A program made the position numbers and the translations under genes. From an uncultured Muribaculum sp. (GTDB lineage Bacteria; Bacteroidota; Bacteroidia; Bacteroidales; Muribaculaceae), in NCBI GenBank assembly GCA_910578835.1, contig CAJTSK010000018.1, positions 31,316 to 51,077 on the forward strand: 19,762 bases of DNA. The letters are read 5' to 3'. The notes beneath the pieces are model-generated. The model was given only the letters and a program-made list of their open reading frames with translations. It was not told the origin of the DNA and ran no database searches. How positions within the stretch are numbered: position 1 is the stretch's first letter; each line of letters opens with the position of its first letter. Below, piece after piece: positions 1 through 7,095 of the stretch.

Positions 1-50
1 ATGCTATCATTACCTGTTTATGATATTTTGATAACAATATTTAGTTTTCA

Positions 51-82
51 TTTGCTAAATCAAAATATTTCGCATACTTTTG
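51..82 (+). promoter_or_regulatory. Bacteroidetes-type promoter for the first secreted-protein gene
   Basis: TTTG at 51-54, a 20-nt spacer, then TACTTTTG at 75-82. This fits the Bacteroidetes primary sigma pattern (TTTG about 20 nt before TAnnTTTG) exactly. Transcription would start near 88-90, leaving a leader of about 25 nt before the ATG at 115. A 6-bp inverted repeat (ATTTAG at 39-44, CTAAAT at 55-60) frames the -33 element and could be an operator, but it is short and may be chance. Confidence 0.6.
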
Positions 83-114
83 GCTAAAATCATTTCACAT
101 TTCTTTCTGCACAC

Positions 115-570
115 ATGATACCACAACTGAAAAAAACAAAGAATATTGTTATCAGCTTAATTGCAATTATTTGCTGTGTAGCTGCAAGCTATGCACAAAA
201 CGACGACACCTATACAGCCGAGATGCTGGAAGGAAAGGACTGGTATGTTAAATTTATAGATGAGGAACAAAAAGAGAGAGATTCTCAGGGAATACGATTA
301 GAAAACAATCAATTTGTTTCATTTTTCTATTCCAATAATCGAAGAAAAGAAGTTGTTGCCCCCTATTATCTATCGCCGACACAAGATAAAACTTTTATTA
401 CCTCAAAAATTGGGCTATATAAAAGCGGTAGTTACATCATATCTCAAGATAAATATGGATTTACATGTGCAAAAATTTTAAGTCTGACCAATGACACGCT
501 AATAATCTATTGCGACTGGAATCGTTCACAATTAACATTCACAACACAACGGACTAAACAAATTCATTAA
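115..570 (+). CDS. small secreted protein, lipocalin-like, tandem copy 1
   Basis: 151 residues. Residues 1-27 form a Sec signal peptide: basic start, hydrophobic core IVISLIAIICC, cleavage likely after SYA before Gln28. No proper lipobox is seen, so a periplasmic or exported soluble protein is more likely than a lipoprotein. The mature part opens with AEMLEGKDW and then alternates polar and hydrophobic stretches, as in the small lipocalin-like beta-barrels common in Bacteroidales; that fold assignment is inference from pattern and size. It is a paralog of the next gene (shared motifs AEMLEGKDW, APYYL/VPYYL, DKTF, a YII stretch and an IL-LT stretch). The gene is AT-rich compared with the arginine genes. 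A good promoter lies just upstream and the second copy follows after 57 nt, so the two may be cotranscribed. Function unknown. Confidence 0.75.
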   Translation: MIPQLKKTKNIVISLIAIICCVAASYAQNDDTYTAEMLEGKDWYVKFIDEEQKERDSQGIRLENNQFVSFFYSNNRRKEVVAPYYLSPTQDKTFITSKIGLYKSGSYIISQDKYGFTCAKILSLTNDTLIIYCDWNRSQLTFTTQRTKQIH

Positions 571-739
571 GTGCACTGCAATGTGACTATAAGGAGATTG
601 TCATACTTTTTACCCGCATTAACAACAATGAAAAAGAATATTGTTATCAGCTTAATTGCAATTATTTGCTGTGTAGCTGCAAGCTATGCACAAAACGACA
701 GCACCTATACAGCCGAGATGCTGGAAGGAAAGGACTGGT
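141..739 (+). repeat. 104-bp near-identical direct repeat shared by the two tandem genes
   Basis: Bases 141-244 and 636-739 (offset 495) match at 102 of 104 positions; the two differences are neighbouring bases in one codon (GAC versus AGC). The block covers most of the signal peptide and the first residues of the mature protein, then similarity drops sharply. The entry spans both copies. Confidence 0.9.
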
Positions 740-1056
740 TTCTCCTTATGCCAACAGAATATCCTTTTAAAAGGACCCCGCAAGGAATCAGATACGAAGC
801 CACCACACAAATATCATTCATATATGACGGGACAAAGCGAATGGAAGCATCCGTACCTTATTATCTCTCTACGACACCTGATAAAACTTTTAATCCGTCA
901 AAAACAGGTAAAAGCACATCAGGAAAGTATATAATAATTAAATATCCGGATGGCGTTTTGTGTACAGAAATACTAAAATTGACCGGTACCGAATTAATAA
1001 TCTTGAATCATCGGAATAAATGGCAAGTGAAATTTTCAACAACAAAACCCCAATAA
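628..1056 (+). CDS. small secreted protein, lipocalin-like, tandem copy 2
   Basis: 142 residues from the ATG at 628. The frame stays open back to a GTG at 571, but only the ATG at 628 puts MKKNIVISL directly at the start of a normal signal peptide that matches the first copy. Cleavage is likely after SYA at residue 21. The mature region starts AEMLEGKDW and keeps the spacing of the first copy (PYYL, DKTF, SGKYIII, EILKLTGTELII), but most other residues differ. No clear promoter lies between the copies; CATACTTTTT near 603 is one base off a -7 box with no -33 partner. Function unknown; a lipocalin-like fold is a guess from size and strand pattern. Confidence 0.75.
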   Translation: MKKNIVISLIAIICCVAASYAQNDSTYTAEMLEGKDWFLLMPTEYPFKRTPQGIRYEATTQISFIYDGTKRMEASVPYYLSTTPDKTFNPSKTGKSTSGKYIIIKYPDGVLCTEILKLTGTELIILNHRNKWQVKFSTTKPQ

Positions 1057-1169
1057 ATGAAAATTTGTTTAGGTCACCTCATTTCCTCTGTCACGCTCAT
1101 AGCAAGTATCTTCAAAGAGAGGGGGAGTTGTCATGATGATGTTATGTAATCATGTATTTACGGGGAAAG

Positions 1170-1201
1170 TTTACGGCGAATTAAACTTTTTCGTAATTTC
1201 G
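1170..1201 (+). promoter_or_regulatory. possible promoter of the Gly/Asn-rich secreted protein gene
   Basis: TTTA at 1170-1173, a 20-nt spacer, then TAATTTCG at 1194-1201. Each box is one base off the Bacteroidetes consensus (TTTG and TAnnTTTG) with correct spacing. A start near 1208 would give a leader of about 33 nt. The rest of 1057-1240 shows no convincing gene or terminator. Confidence 0.4.
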
Positions 1202-1240
1202 TATCTTATTATATAGATAAACCCGTTTATAAACTTAACA

Positions 1241-2344
1241 ATGACGGCAATGAATGGTATGTTAAAGAAAATTGCAGTGGCTTTCCTAAGCCTGGCATTA
1301 ATGACGCCGATGGTAGACGCACAAAACCACCGGACTTCAGGTAACCGTGGCGGCAACCATCCCACGGCACAACGACCCGCCAATTCCGGCAACAACCGCC
1401 CCACTTCTACCCGACCGTCATCACGACCTTCAAGCGGAAATTCAAGCAACAACAATAGCAACGGTAATCACGGAAATTATCGACCCGGAAACAACGGAAA
1501 CAGCACTCGCCCCAACCGCCCCGGCAACAACGGTAACCACAACAACGGCAACCGTCCCGGCAACAACGGCAACCACAACAATGGCAACCGCCCCGGCAAC
1601 AACGGTAACCACAACAATGGCAACCGGCCCGGCAACAACGGTAACCACAACAATGGCAACCGCCCCGGCAACAACGGTAACCACAATCACGGCAACCGCC
1701 CCGGTAACAACGGTAACCACAATCACGGCAACCGTCCCGGCAGACCCGGTAACGAATGGCACTTCGGTCGACCCAACGGCGGCAGTCACGGGCATGTGAC
1801 ACCTCCGCGACCCGGTGGTTCCCACCGTCCCCCGATGATTGCGCCCCCGATACGCCCCCATCGCCCGATTGCCCATGGCTGGACACGCCCTGTGCCTCCA
1901 CCAGCATGGCGTCCGCGTCCCCATGCACCGTCAATCTCGGCGATTCTCGGCATCACTTTCGGGACAGCCCTCAACCTGTCGCTTGACTACCTCTATGGCA
2001 GAGGCTATGTAGTCGACGGCTACGGCGACAACCGCGTGTATCTGCGTGATGTCAACCAGTTTAACTATTATTGGCCCGACGCCACATTATATTACGGCAA
2101 CAACGGACTTGTACGCTCAGAGTTTTTGTACTCTACCTCCTATCCCGACATGATGCGTTACACCGCGCTCTACAATTCATTGACAGGCACCTATGGCGCG
2201 CCGGTCAACTATGTCACCAGCGGGGCATCGGTAACCGCGACATGGTTTGCCCCCAACAGCGGCTACGTCACCCTGCAATATGCCCCTCAATATTCAATAG
2301 GAGGAGCTCTCCGCTACTTCACGACAATCACCTTCGGGCTATAA
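1241..2344 (+). CDS. secreted Gly/Asn/Pro-rich repeat protein with a conserved-looking C-terminal domain
   Basis: 367 residues. Residues 1-28 are a signal peptide (core IAVAFLSLALMTP, cleavage after VDA before Gln). Two in-frame ATGs at 1250 and 1259 are possible alternative starts; MLKK at 1259 would give the more typical short n-region. Residues 29-92 are low-complexity Asn/Ser/Pro/Arg. Then come six 12-residue repeats of the type NRPGNNGNHNNG (the last two end HNHG), a Pro/Arg/His-rich linker to about residue 225, and a structured Tyr-rich C-terminal domain of about 140 residues (LNLSLDYLYGRGYVVDGYG, LYYGNNG, YVTLQYAP). The layout suggests an exported surface or periplasmic protein with a flexible basic stalk and a folded tail, but no known family was recognised. 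Open frames of up to 175 codons on the opposite strand are by-products of the repeat's composition. Confidence 0.8.
   Translation: MTAMNGMLKKIAVAFLSLALMTPMVDAQNHRTSGNRGGNHPTAQRPANSGNNRPTSTRPSSRPSSGNSSNNNSNGNHGNYRPGNNGNSTRPNRPGNNGNHNNGNRPGNNGNHNNGNRPGNNGNHNNGNRPGNNGNHNNGNRPGNNGNHNHGNRPGNNGNHNHGNRPGRPGNEWHFGRPNGGSHGHVTPPRPGGSHRPPMIAPPIRPHRPIAHGWTRPVPPPAWRPRPHAPSISAILGITFGTALNLSLDYLYGRGYVVDGYGDNRVYLRDVNQFNYYWPDATLYYGNNGLVRSEFLYSTSYPDMMRYTALYNSLTGTYGAPVNYVTSGASVTATWFAPNSGYVTLQYAPQYSIGGALRYFTTITFGL
1514..1729 (+). repeat. six tandem 36-bp repeats coding for NRPGNNGNHN(N/H)G
   Basis: Six units of exactly 36 bp start at 1514, 1550, 1586, 1622, 1658 and 1694. They differ at only a few mostly synonymous third positions, and the last two carry CAATCAC in place of CAACAAT. 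A degenerate seventh unit follows (NRPGRPGN). In-frame minisatellites like this change copy number easily. Confidence 0.95.
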
Positions 2345-2354
2345 AACAATATCA

Positions 2355-2442
2355 GACAGGACTCCGGATTGACACATTGTGTATACAGGGATAAATAACA
2401 CAATCTTTCAGATGTCAATATATTACCATCCGGAGTCCTGTC
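2355..2442 (+). terminator. long nested hairpin with T-rich tail, probable terminator
   Basis: The arms GACAGGACTCCGGA (2355-2368) and TCCGGAGTCCTGTC (2429-2442) are perfectly complementary over 14 bp. Nested inside are TTGACA (2369-2374) with TGTCAA (2413-2418) and ATTGTGT (2376-2382) with ACACAAT (2398-2404). This leaves a 15-nt loop and two bulges on the 3' side, 27 paired positions in all. ATTTTTAT follows at 2443-2450. It begins 11 nt after the stop of the Gly/Asn-rich gene and lies before the argR promoter, the right place for a terminator, but it is much larger than an ordinary one. Confidence 0.65.
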
Positions 2443-2499
2443 ATTTTTATACATCGTCAACGCCATCTGGAGAGTGAAAGACTGATATTTTGCAAAAAT

Positions 2500-2517
2500 A
2501 TTGTATAAAAATTCATA
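2500..2517 (+). promoter_or_regulatory. ARG box, predicted ArgR operator
   Basis: The core TGTAT-AAAA-ATTCA at 2502-2515 matches the classical ARG box (TGAAT-WWWW-ATTCA) at all but one position. It lies 72 nt before argR and just upstream of the predicted -33 region. A second, different palindrome, TGATA-TTT-TATCA (2533-2545), sits between the promoter elements and could be a second contact site. The consensus is from proteobacterial ArgR, so transfer to this phylum is inference. Confidence 0.5.
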
Positions 2518-2520
2518 ATT

Positions 2521-2554
2521 ATTGCGCGAATATGATATTTTATCACTAAATTTG
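2521..2554 (+). promoter_or_regulatory. predicted promoter of the arginine operon
   Basis: TAAATTTG at 2547-2554 is a perfect TAnnTTTG -7 box. ATTG at 2521-2524 is an imperfect -33 box with a 22-nt spacer. Transcription would begin near 2560, about 28 nt before argR. The ARG box directly upstream and the palindrome inside the spacer suggest repression by ArgR. Confidence 0.5.
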
Positions 2555-2588
2555 CCGTCTCAAATAAGATTTTCTTAACGAAAAAGAT

Positions 2589-3110
2589 ATGAGCAGAAGG
2601 CAAACGCGCTTATTGGCGATTGTTGAGATACTCACCAACAACCGCATAGGGAGTCAGGACGAATTGTCGCGACTGCTTGCCGCACGCGGTTTTAAAGTCA
2701 CACAGGCAACCCTGTCACGTGACCTCAAGGCATTGAAGACGACCAAGGTCGCCGCCGACTGGGGCGGCTACCGCTATATCGTGACCCGTCCAGGCGATGT
2801 GCCCGAAGATGAGATTTACGAGTCGATACCGTCTACCGCTCAATCCGACACCCATCCCGCAGTACAGTCGCTCGACTTCTCGGGCACGATGCTCGTGATA
2901 CGCACCCTTGAAGGCTACGCAAGCGGACTCGCCTATGACCTCGACCATCTTGACACCCCCTACATACTCGGCACAATCGCCGGTGCCGACACCGTGATTG
3001 TCGTACTTGCCGAAAATGTATCACATAGCGAGATTCTCGCCTATTTCCAGAATTTTTTCCCGCCGAAGGTGATAGCTAAAGCGCTTGACGTGTATTGTCA
3101 CCGAGGTTAA
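2589..3110 (+). CDS. argR: arginine repressor ArgR
   Basis: 173 residues, slightly longer than the usual 150-160. ArgR is a hexameric, arginine-responsive DNA-binding regulator of arginine genes. The N-terminal winged helix covers roughly residues 1-70, with the recognition segment TQATLSRDLKAL (38-49), whose Ser-Arg pair is the family's DNA-contacting signature. A linker follows, then the C-terminal oligomerisation and arginine-binding domain with LGTIAGADTVIVVL (127-140). The family motif is usually GTIAGDDT; here the first Asp is Ala133 while Asp134 is kept. It is first in the operon, 31 nt before the acyltransferase, and an ARG box precedes it, so it probably represses itself and the genes behind it. 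Confidence 0.95.
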   Translation: MSRRQTRLLAIVEILTNNRIGSQDELSRLLAARGFKVTQATLSRDLKALKTTKVAADWGGYRYIVTRPGDVPEDEIYESIPSTAQSDTHPAVQSLDFSGTMLVIRTLEGYASGLAYDLDHLDTPYILGTIAGADTVIVVLAENVSHSEILAYFQNFFPPKVIAKALDVYCHRG

Positions 3111-3141
3111 ACCCTAAAAATTATCACTATAACGAACAGAA

Positions 3142-3711
3142 ATGATTGACCCGTCAAAAATTGAAGTGGTTGTTGCTTCGGAAGAGCATGTCGGTTATGT
3201 CGATGAAATCCTCGACACTATCAACCGCGCGGCAAAGGTGCGCGGAACCGGTATCGCGAAACGCTCTCCCGAATATGTCAAGCAGAAGATGCTTGAACAC
3301 AAAGCGGTGGTGGCTCTCCACGACGGGGAGTTTGCCGGCTTCAGCTACATTGAGTGCTGGAGCAACAAGCAGTTTGTCGCCAACTCAGGACTTATCGTCG
3401 CCGACAAGTATCGAGGCATCGGTCTTGCCAAGCGTATAAAGGAACGGATATTCAGGCTGTCACGCGAAATGTTTCCCGAAGCAAAGATATTCTCTCTCAC
3501 CACCGGTGCGGCAGTAATGAAGATGAACTATGAACTCGGCTACCGCCCCGTCACTTTTGACGAGCTTACAACCGACCCGGCATTCTGGCGCGGCTGTGAA
3601 AGCTGTGTCAATTTCGACATACTCCAGCGCAACGGAGGTCACAAATGTCTCTGCACCGGACTTCTCTACGACCCGGCAGAGGTAAAATTTCATATCAACG
3701 AAAAATCATAA
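3142..3711 (+). CDS. GNAT acyltransferase, probable N-acylglutamate synthase of the arginine pathway
   Basis: 189 residues. The GNAT core is visible: the acyl-CoA pyrophosphate-binding loop KYRGIGLAKRI (89-99) follows the strand SGLIVAD. The C-terminal part has a cysteine cluster, Cys152-x2-Cys155 and Cys169-x-Cys171, that could bind a metal. The gene lies between argR and argG, where Bacteroides species carry a homologous GNAT. As I recall, that homolog was proposed to make N-acyl- (probably N-succinyl-) glutamate, the first step of their succinylated arginine route. No classical argA or argJ is seen here, so the same role is likely. The family is firm; the substrate is inference. Confidence 0.75.
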   Translation: MIDPSKIEVVVASEEHVGYVDEILDTINRAAKVRGTGIAKRSPEYVKQKMLEHKAVVALHDGEFAGFSYIECWSNKQFVANSGLIVADKYRGIGLAKRIKERIFRLSREMFPEAKIFSLTTGAAVMKMNYELGYRPVTFDELTTDPAFWRGCESCVNFDILQRNGGHKCLCTGLLYDPAEVKFHINEKS

Positions 3712-3742
3712 TTATTTCTCACCTCATAAAAACACCTTGACG

Positions 3743-4963
3743 ATGAAGGAAGACAAGAAAAAAGTAGTGCTCGCTTTCAGCGGCGGACTTGACACATCAT
3801 TTGCAGTAAAATACCTCAGCGAAGACTGCGGTTACGAAGTGTACACGGCTATCGCCAACACCGGCGGCTTTTCACCCGAAGAGCTGAAGGCTATCGAGAA
3901 GCGCGCGCTCGACCTCGGCGCCAAAGGACACGCCACGCTTGACATCACACAGGAATATTACGACAAGAGCATCAAGTACATGATATTTGGCAATGTGCTA
4001 CGCAACGGCACCTATCCCATCTCGGTAAGCTCGGAGCGTATATTCCAGGCTATCGCCATCATACAGTATGCCAAGTCAATCGGAGCCAAGTATGTGGCAC
4101 ACGGAAGCACAAGCGCCGGTAACGACCAGGTGCGTTTCGACCTCACATTCCAGATTCTTGCCCCGGAAATCGAAATCATCACCCCTACACGCGACATGAA
4201 CCTCACTCGCGAGTATGAAATCGAGTATCTCAAGAAACATGGCTATGTAGCCGACTTCAAGAAGCTCGAATATTCAATCAACAAGGGACTTTGGGGCACG
4301 TCGGTAGGCGGCAAGGAGACTCTCCACAGCAACCAGACACTCCCCGAAGAGGCATATCCGACACAGATGACCGCAGAAGCCGACAGCCGCCTTACCATCG
4401 ACTTCAAGGAGGGCGAGATTGCAGCCGTCAACGGAGAGCCGTTTGCCGACAAGGTAAAGGCAATCCAGAAAATTGAAGAGCTTGTGGCTCCTTACGCTGT
4501 GGGCAGGGACATGCATGTAGGCGACACCATTATCGGCATCAAGGGCCGTGTAGGATTTGAGGCAGGCGCGCCTATGGTGATTCTTGCCGCCCACAAGATG
4601 CTTGAGAAGCATACACTCACAAAATGGCAGCAATACTGGAAAGACCAGCTCGGTACATGGTATGGCATGTTCCTCCACGAGGCACAGTATCTTGAGCCTG
4701 TGATGCGCGACATAGAGCGTTTCCTTGAGTCATCGCAGCGCAATGTCACCGGACGCGTGCTCATCGACCTCAAGCCTTACCGCTTTGTCACTGTAGGCGT
4801 GGAAAGCGACTTCGACCTGATGAAGAGCGCATTTGGCGAATATGGCGAGGTAAGCAAGGGCTGGACCGCCGACGACGTGAAAGGATTCACCAAGATTCTC
4901 GGCAACCAGATGAAGATATATTACTCCGTTCAGGAACGTAACAATAAAGCACCCGAGGCATGA
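3743..4963 (+). CDS. argG: argininosuccinate synthase
   Basis: 406 residues from the ATG at 3743 (an in-frame TTG six bases upstream is less likely). It joins citrulline and aspartate with ATP to give argininosuccinate in the cytosol. The N-terminal ATP-pyrophosphatase loop VLAFSGGLDTS (9-19) is intact, as are the later stretches AHGSTSAGNDQVRFD and LWGTSVGGKE typical of the enzyme. Length is normal for the family. It sits 31 nt after the GNAT gene, and its stop overlaps the argC start by 4 bp, indicating translational coupling. Confidence 0.96.
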   Translation: MKEDKKKVVLAFSGGLDTSFAVKYLSEDCGYEVYTAIANTGGFSPEELKAIEKRALDLGAKGHATLDITQEYYDKSIKYMIFGNVLRNGTYPISVSSERIFQAIAIIQYAKSIGAKYVAHGSTSAGNDQVRFDLTFQILAPEIEIITPTRDMNLTREYEIEYLKKHGYVADFKKLEYSINKGLWGTSVGGKETLHSNQTLPEEAYPTQMTAEADSRLTIDFKEGEIAAVNGEPFADKVKAIQKIEELVAPYAVGRDMHVGDTIIGIKGRVGFEAGAPMVILAAHKMLEKHTLTKWQQYWKDQLGTWYGMFLHEAQYLEPVMRDIERFLESSQRNVTGRVLIDLKPYRFVTVGVESDFDLMKSAFGEYGEVSKGWTADDVKGFTKILGNQMKIYYSVQERNNKAPEA

Positions 4964-5931
4964 TAAAGACCGGTATTATTGGCGGCGCCGGATACACGGC
5001 GGGCGAACTTCTGCGACTGCTCATCAATCATCCCGACGTAGAAATCAAATGGGTTAACTCGGCAAGCAATGCCGGAAACGCCGTAACCGATGTCCATCAG
5101 GGACTTATCGGCGAGACCGACCTGCGCTTTACCGGCGATACGCCCCTCGATGAAATCGACGTGCTGTTTTGCTGCACCCCTCACGGCGACACACGCAAGT
5201 TTATGGAGAGTCACGAAATCCCCGAGGACCTGCGCATAGTCGACCTGTCGACCGATTACCGTATCGAAGACGGCACCCACGACTTTGTCTACGGACTTCC
5301 GGAGCTTAACCGCAAGCGCATAGTGCGCGGGGCTAAGCGCGTGGCCAATCCGGGATGTTTTGCAACGGCGATACAGCTCGCCCTGCTCCCGCTTGCAAAA
5401 AATCTCCTGCTTAACAGCGACATCCATGTCACAGCGATAACCGGTTCTACCGGCGCCGGCGTGAAACCGTCGGCTACAAGCCATTTCTCATGGCGCAACA
5501 ACAATGTGTCAATCTACAAGCCATTCACCCATCAGCATCTTGCCGAGATACGCCAGTCGCTTTCATCGCTTCAGTCAAGCTTCAAAGCCGACATTAACTT
5601 TATACCGGTGCGCGGATGCTTTGCACGTGGTATCATGGCAATCGTATATCTCGACTGTCCGGTGAGCCTTGAAGAGGTGCGCAAGCTTTACGAAGAGTTC
5701 TACTCCGACCACAATTTCACATTCGTGACCGACAAGGCTCCCGACCTGAAAGATGTGGTCAATACCAACAAGTGTATCATACACCTTGACAAGGTAGAGG
5801 GCAAGCTGCTCATCACATCGGTGATTGACAACCTTGTAAAGGGTGCATCGGGTCAGGCGGTCCACAATATGAATCTCCTGTTTGGGCTTCATGAGCGTGT
5901 AGGACTCCAGCTCAAGCCTTCGGCTTTTTAA
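4960..5931 (+). CDS. argC: N-acetyl- (or N-succinyl-) gamma-glutamyl-phosphate reductase
   Basis: 323 residues. NADPH-dependent reduction of N-acyl-glutamyl phosphate to the semialdehyde, third step of arginine synthesis. The N-terminal dinucleotide loop GIIGGAGYTAGELLRLL and the catalytic cysteine in ANPGCFATAIQLAL (Cys133) are present, with the usual GSTGAGVKPS stretch further on. The start overlaps the argG stop (ATGA). In Bacteroides this pathway runs on succinylated intermediates; whether this enzyme prefers acetyl or succinyl substrate cannot be told from the sequence. Confidence 0.96.
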   Translation: MIKTGIIGGAGYTAGELLRLLINHPDVEIKWVNSASNAGNAVTDVHQGLIGETDLRFTGDTPLDEIDVLFCCTPHGDTRKFMESHEIPEDLRIVDLSTDYRIEDGTHDFVYGLPELNRKRIVRGAKRVANPGCFATAIQLALLPLAKNLLLNSDIHVTAITGSTGAGVKPSATSHFSWRNNNVSIYKPFTHQHLAEIRQSLSSLQSSFKADINFIPVRGCFARGIMAIVYLDCPVSLEEVRKLYEEFYSDHNFTFVTDKAPDLKDVVNTNKCIIHLDKVEGKLLITSVIDNLVKGASGQAVHNMNLLFGLHERVGLQLKPSAF

Positions 5932-5952
5932 TTAACTAACATTGACAGGACA

Positions 5953-7095
5953 ATGAAACTATTTGATGTATATCCGCTTTTCGATATAGAGATTACAGAG
6001 GGCAAAGGATGCCATGTCTACGATGACCACGGCACCGAATACCTCGACCTGTATGGCGGTCACGCCGTAATCTCTGTGGGACATTGTCATCCCGTAGTGG
6101 TGAAAGCTATCAATGAGCAGGCATCGCGACTGATGTTTTACTCCAACTCGGTAATCAACCCTCTTCAGGAGCGGTTGGCGGAGAAGCTTGGAAAGATATC
6201 GGGTTACGACGATTATCAGCTCTTTCTTGTAAACTCGGGCGCCGAGGCTAACGAAAATGCACTGAAACTCGCTTCGTTCCATACCGGCAAGTCACGCGTC
6301 ATAGCCTTCGGAAAAGCCTTCCACGGCAGAACCTCAGGCGCAGTCGAAGTGACCGACAATCCAAAAATCGTGTCGCCTTTTAACGACAACGGTCATGTCA
6401 CCTTCCTTCCCCTCAACGACATCGACGCTCTTGTAAAAGAGCTTGAAAAAGGCGATGTTTGCGCGGTAATCATCGAAGGTATACAGGGCGTCGGCGGTAT
6501 CCGCATCCCCTCCGACGACTTCCTGCGTGTTGCGCGCGAAGAGTGTGACCGCTACGGTGCCGTGCTTATACTTGACGAGATACAGTCGGGCTACGGAAGA
6601 TCGGGTCGATTCTTTGCCCATCAATACTCCGGCATACGCCCCGACATAATCACCGTGGCAAAAGGCATAGCCAACGGCTTCCCTATGGGCGGCGTACTCA
6701 TCAGCCCCAAGTTTACCCCTGCCTACGGACAGCTCGGCACCACTTTTGGCGGCAATCACCTTGCATGTGCCACCGCAATAGCTGTGCTCGACGTGTTTGA
6801 AAACGAGAATCTTGTTGAAAACGCAGCCAAGATAGGTGAATATCTGCTCGACAATCTGCGCGGGCTGCCCGGAGTGAAAGAAGTGCGCGGACGCGGGCTC
6901 ATGATCGGTATCGAGATGGAGTATCCTGCCAAAGACCTGCGTACACGTCTCATAAAGGAAGAAAAGGTGTTTACCGGAGCCGCAGGCACAAATATCATAC
7001 GCCTGCTTCCCCCGCTTTGCCTTACAATGGAGGAAGCCGACGAATTTCTCACCCGCTTCAAGCGACTGCTTGAGACAGAATCACCTAAGGCATGA
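5953..7095 (+). CDS. argD: acetylornithine/succinylornithine aminotransferase
   Basis: 380 residues, class III PLP-dependent aminotransferase that converts N-acyl-glutamate semialdehyde to N-acyl-ornithine. It shows the PLP phosphate-binding NSGAEANENALK (94-105), the cofactor-contacting Asp208 in LILDEIQSGYGRSG and the Schiff-base Lys237 in VAKGIANGFPMGG. It follows argC by 21 nt and overlaps proC by 4 bp. The related ornithine or GABA aminotransferases are excluded mainly by context and length. Confidence 0.93.
   Translation: MKLFDVYPLFDIEITEGKGCHVYDDHGTEYLDLYGGHAVISVGHCHPVVVKAINEQASRLMFYSNSVINPLQERLAEKLGKISGYDDYQLFLVNSGAEANENALKLASFHTGKSRVIAFGKAFHGRTSGAVEVTDNPKIVSPFNDNGHVTFLPLNDIDALVKELEKGDVCAVIIEGIQGVGGIRIPSDDFLRVAREECDRYGAVLILDEIQSGYGRSGRFFAHQYSGIRPDIITVAKGIANGFPMGGVLISPKFTPAYGQLGTTFGGNHLACATAIAVLDVFENENLVENAAKIGEYLLDNLRGLPGVKEVRGRGLMIGIEMEYPAKDLRTRLIKEEKVFTGAAGTNIIRLLPPLCLTMEEADEFLTRFKRLLETESPKA

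Noticed and set aside
1..87. Open frame from the first base ending at TAA 85-87 (28 codons)
   Set aside because: It runs through the promoter of the first gene, is AT-rich and lacks protein-like character; an unrelated upstream gene end cannot be shown.
1514..1729. Tandem 36-bp repeats as a CRISPR array
   Set aside because: The units are contiguous with no spacers and keep the reading frame of a secreted protein; no cas genes are nearby.
1407..1934. Long open frames on the minus strand and in other frames across the repeat gene (up to 175 codons, Cys/Val/Leu-rich repeats)
   Set aside because: They arise from the 36-bp repeat's composition; they lack signal peptides, starts with context, and sensible protein character, whereas the + frame has a clean signal peptide and a folded domain.
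2355..2442. Integron attC site
   Set aside because: The size and palindrome fit, but the required R box motifs (RYYYAAC and GTTRRRY) are absent and there is no integrase.
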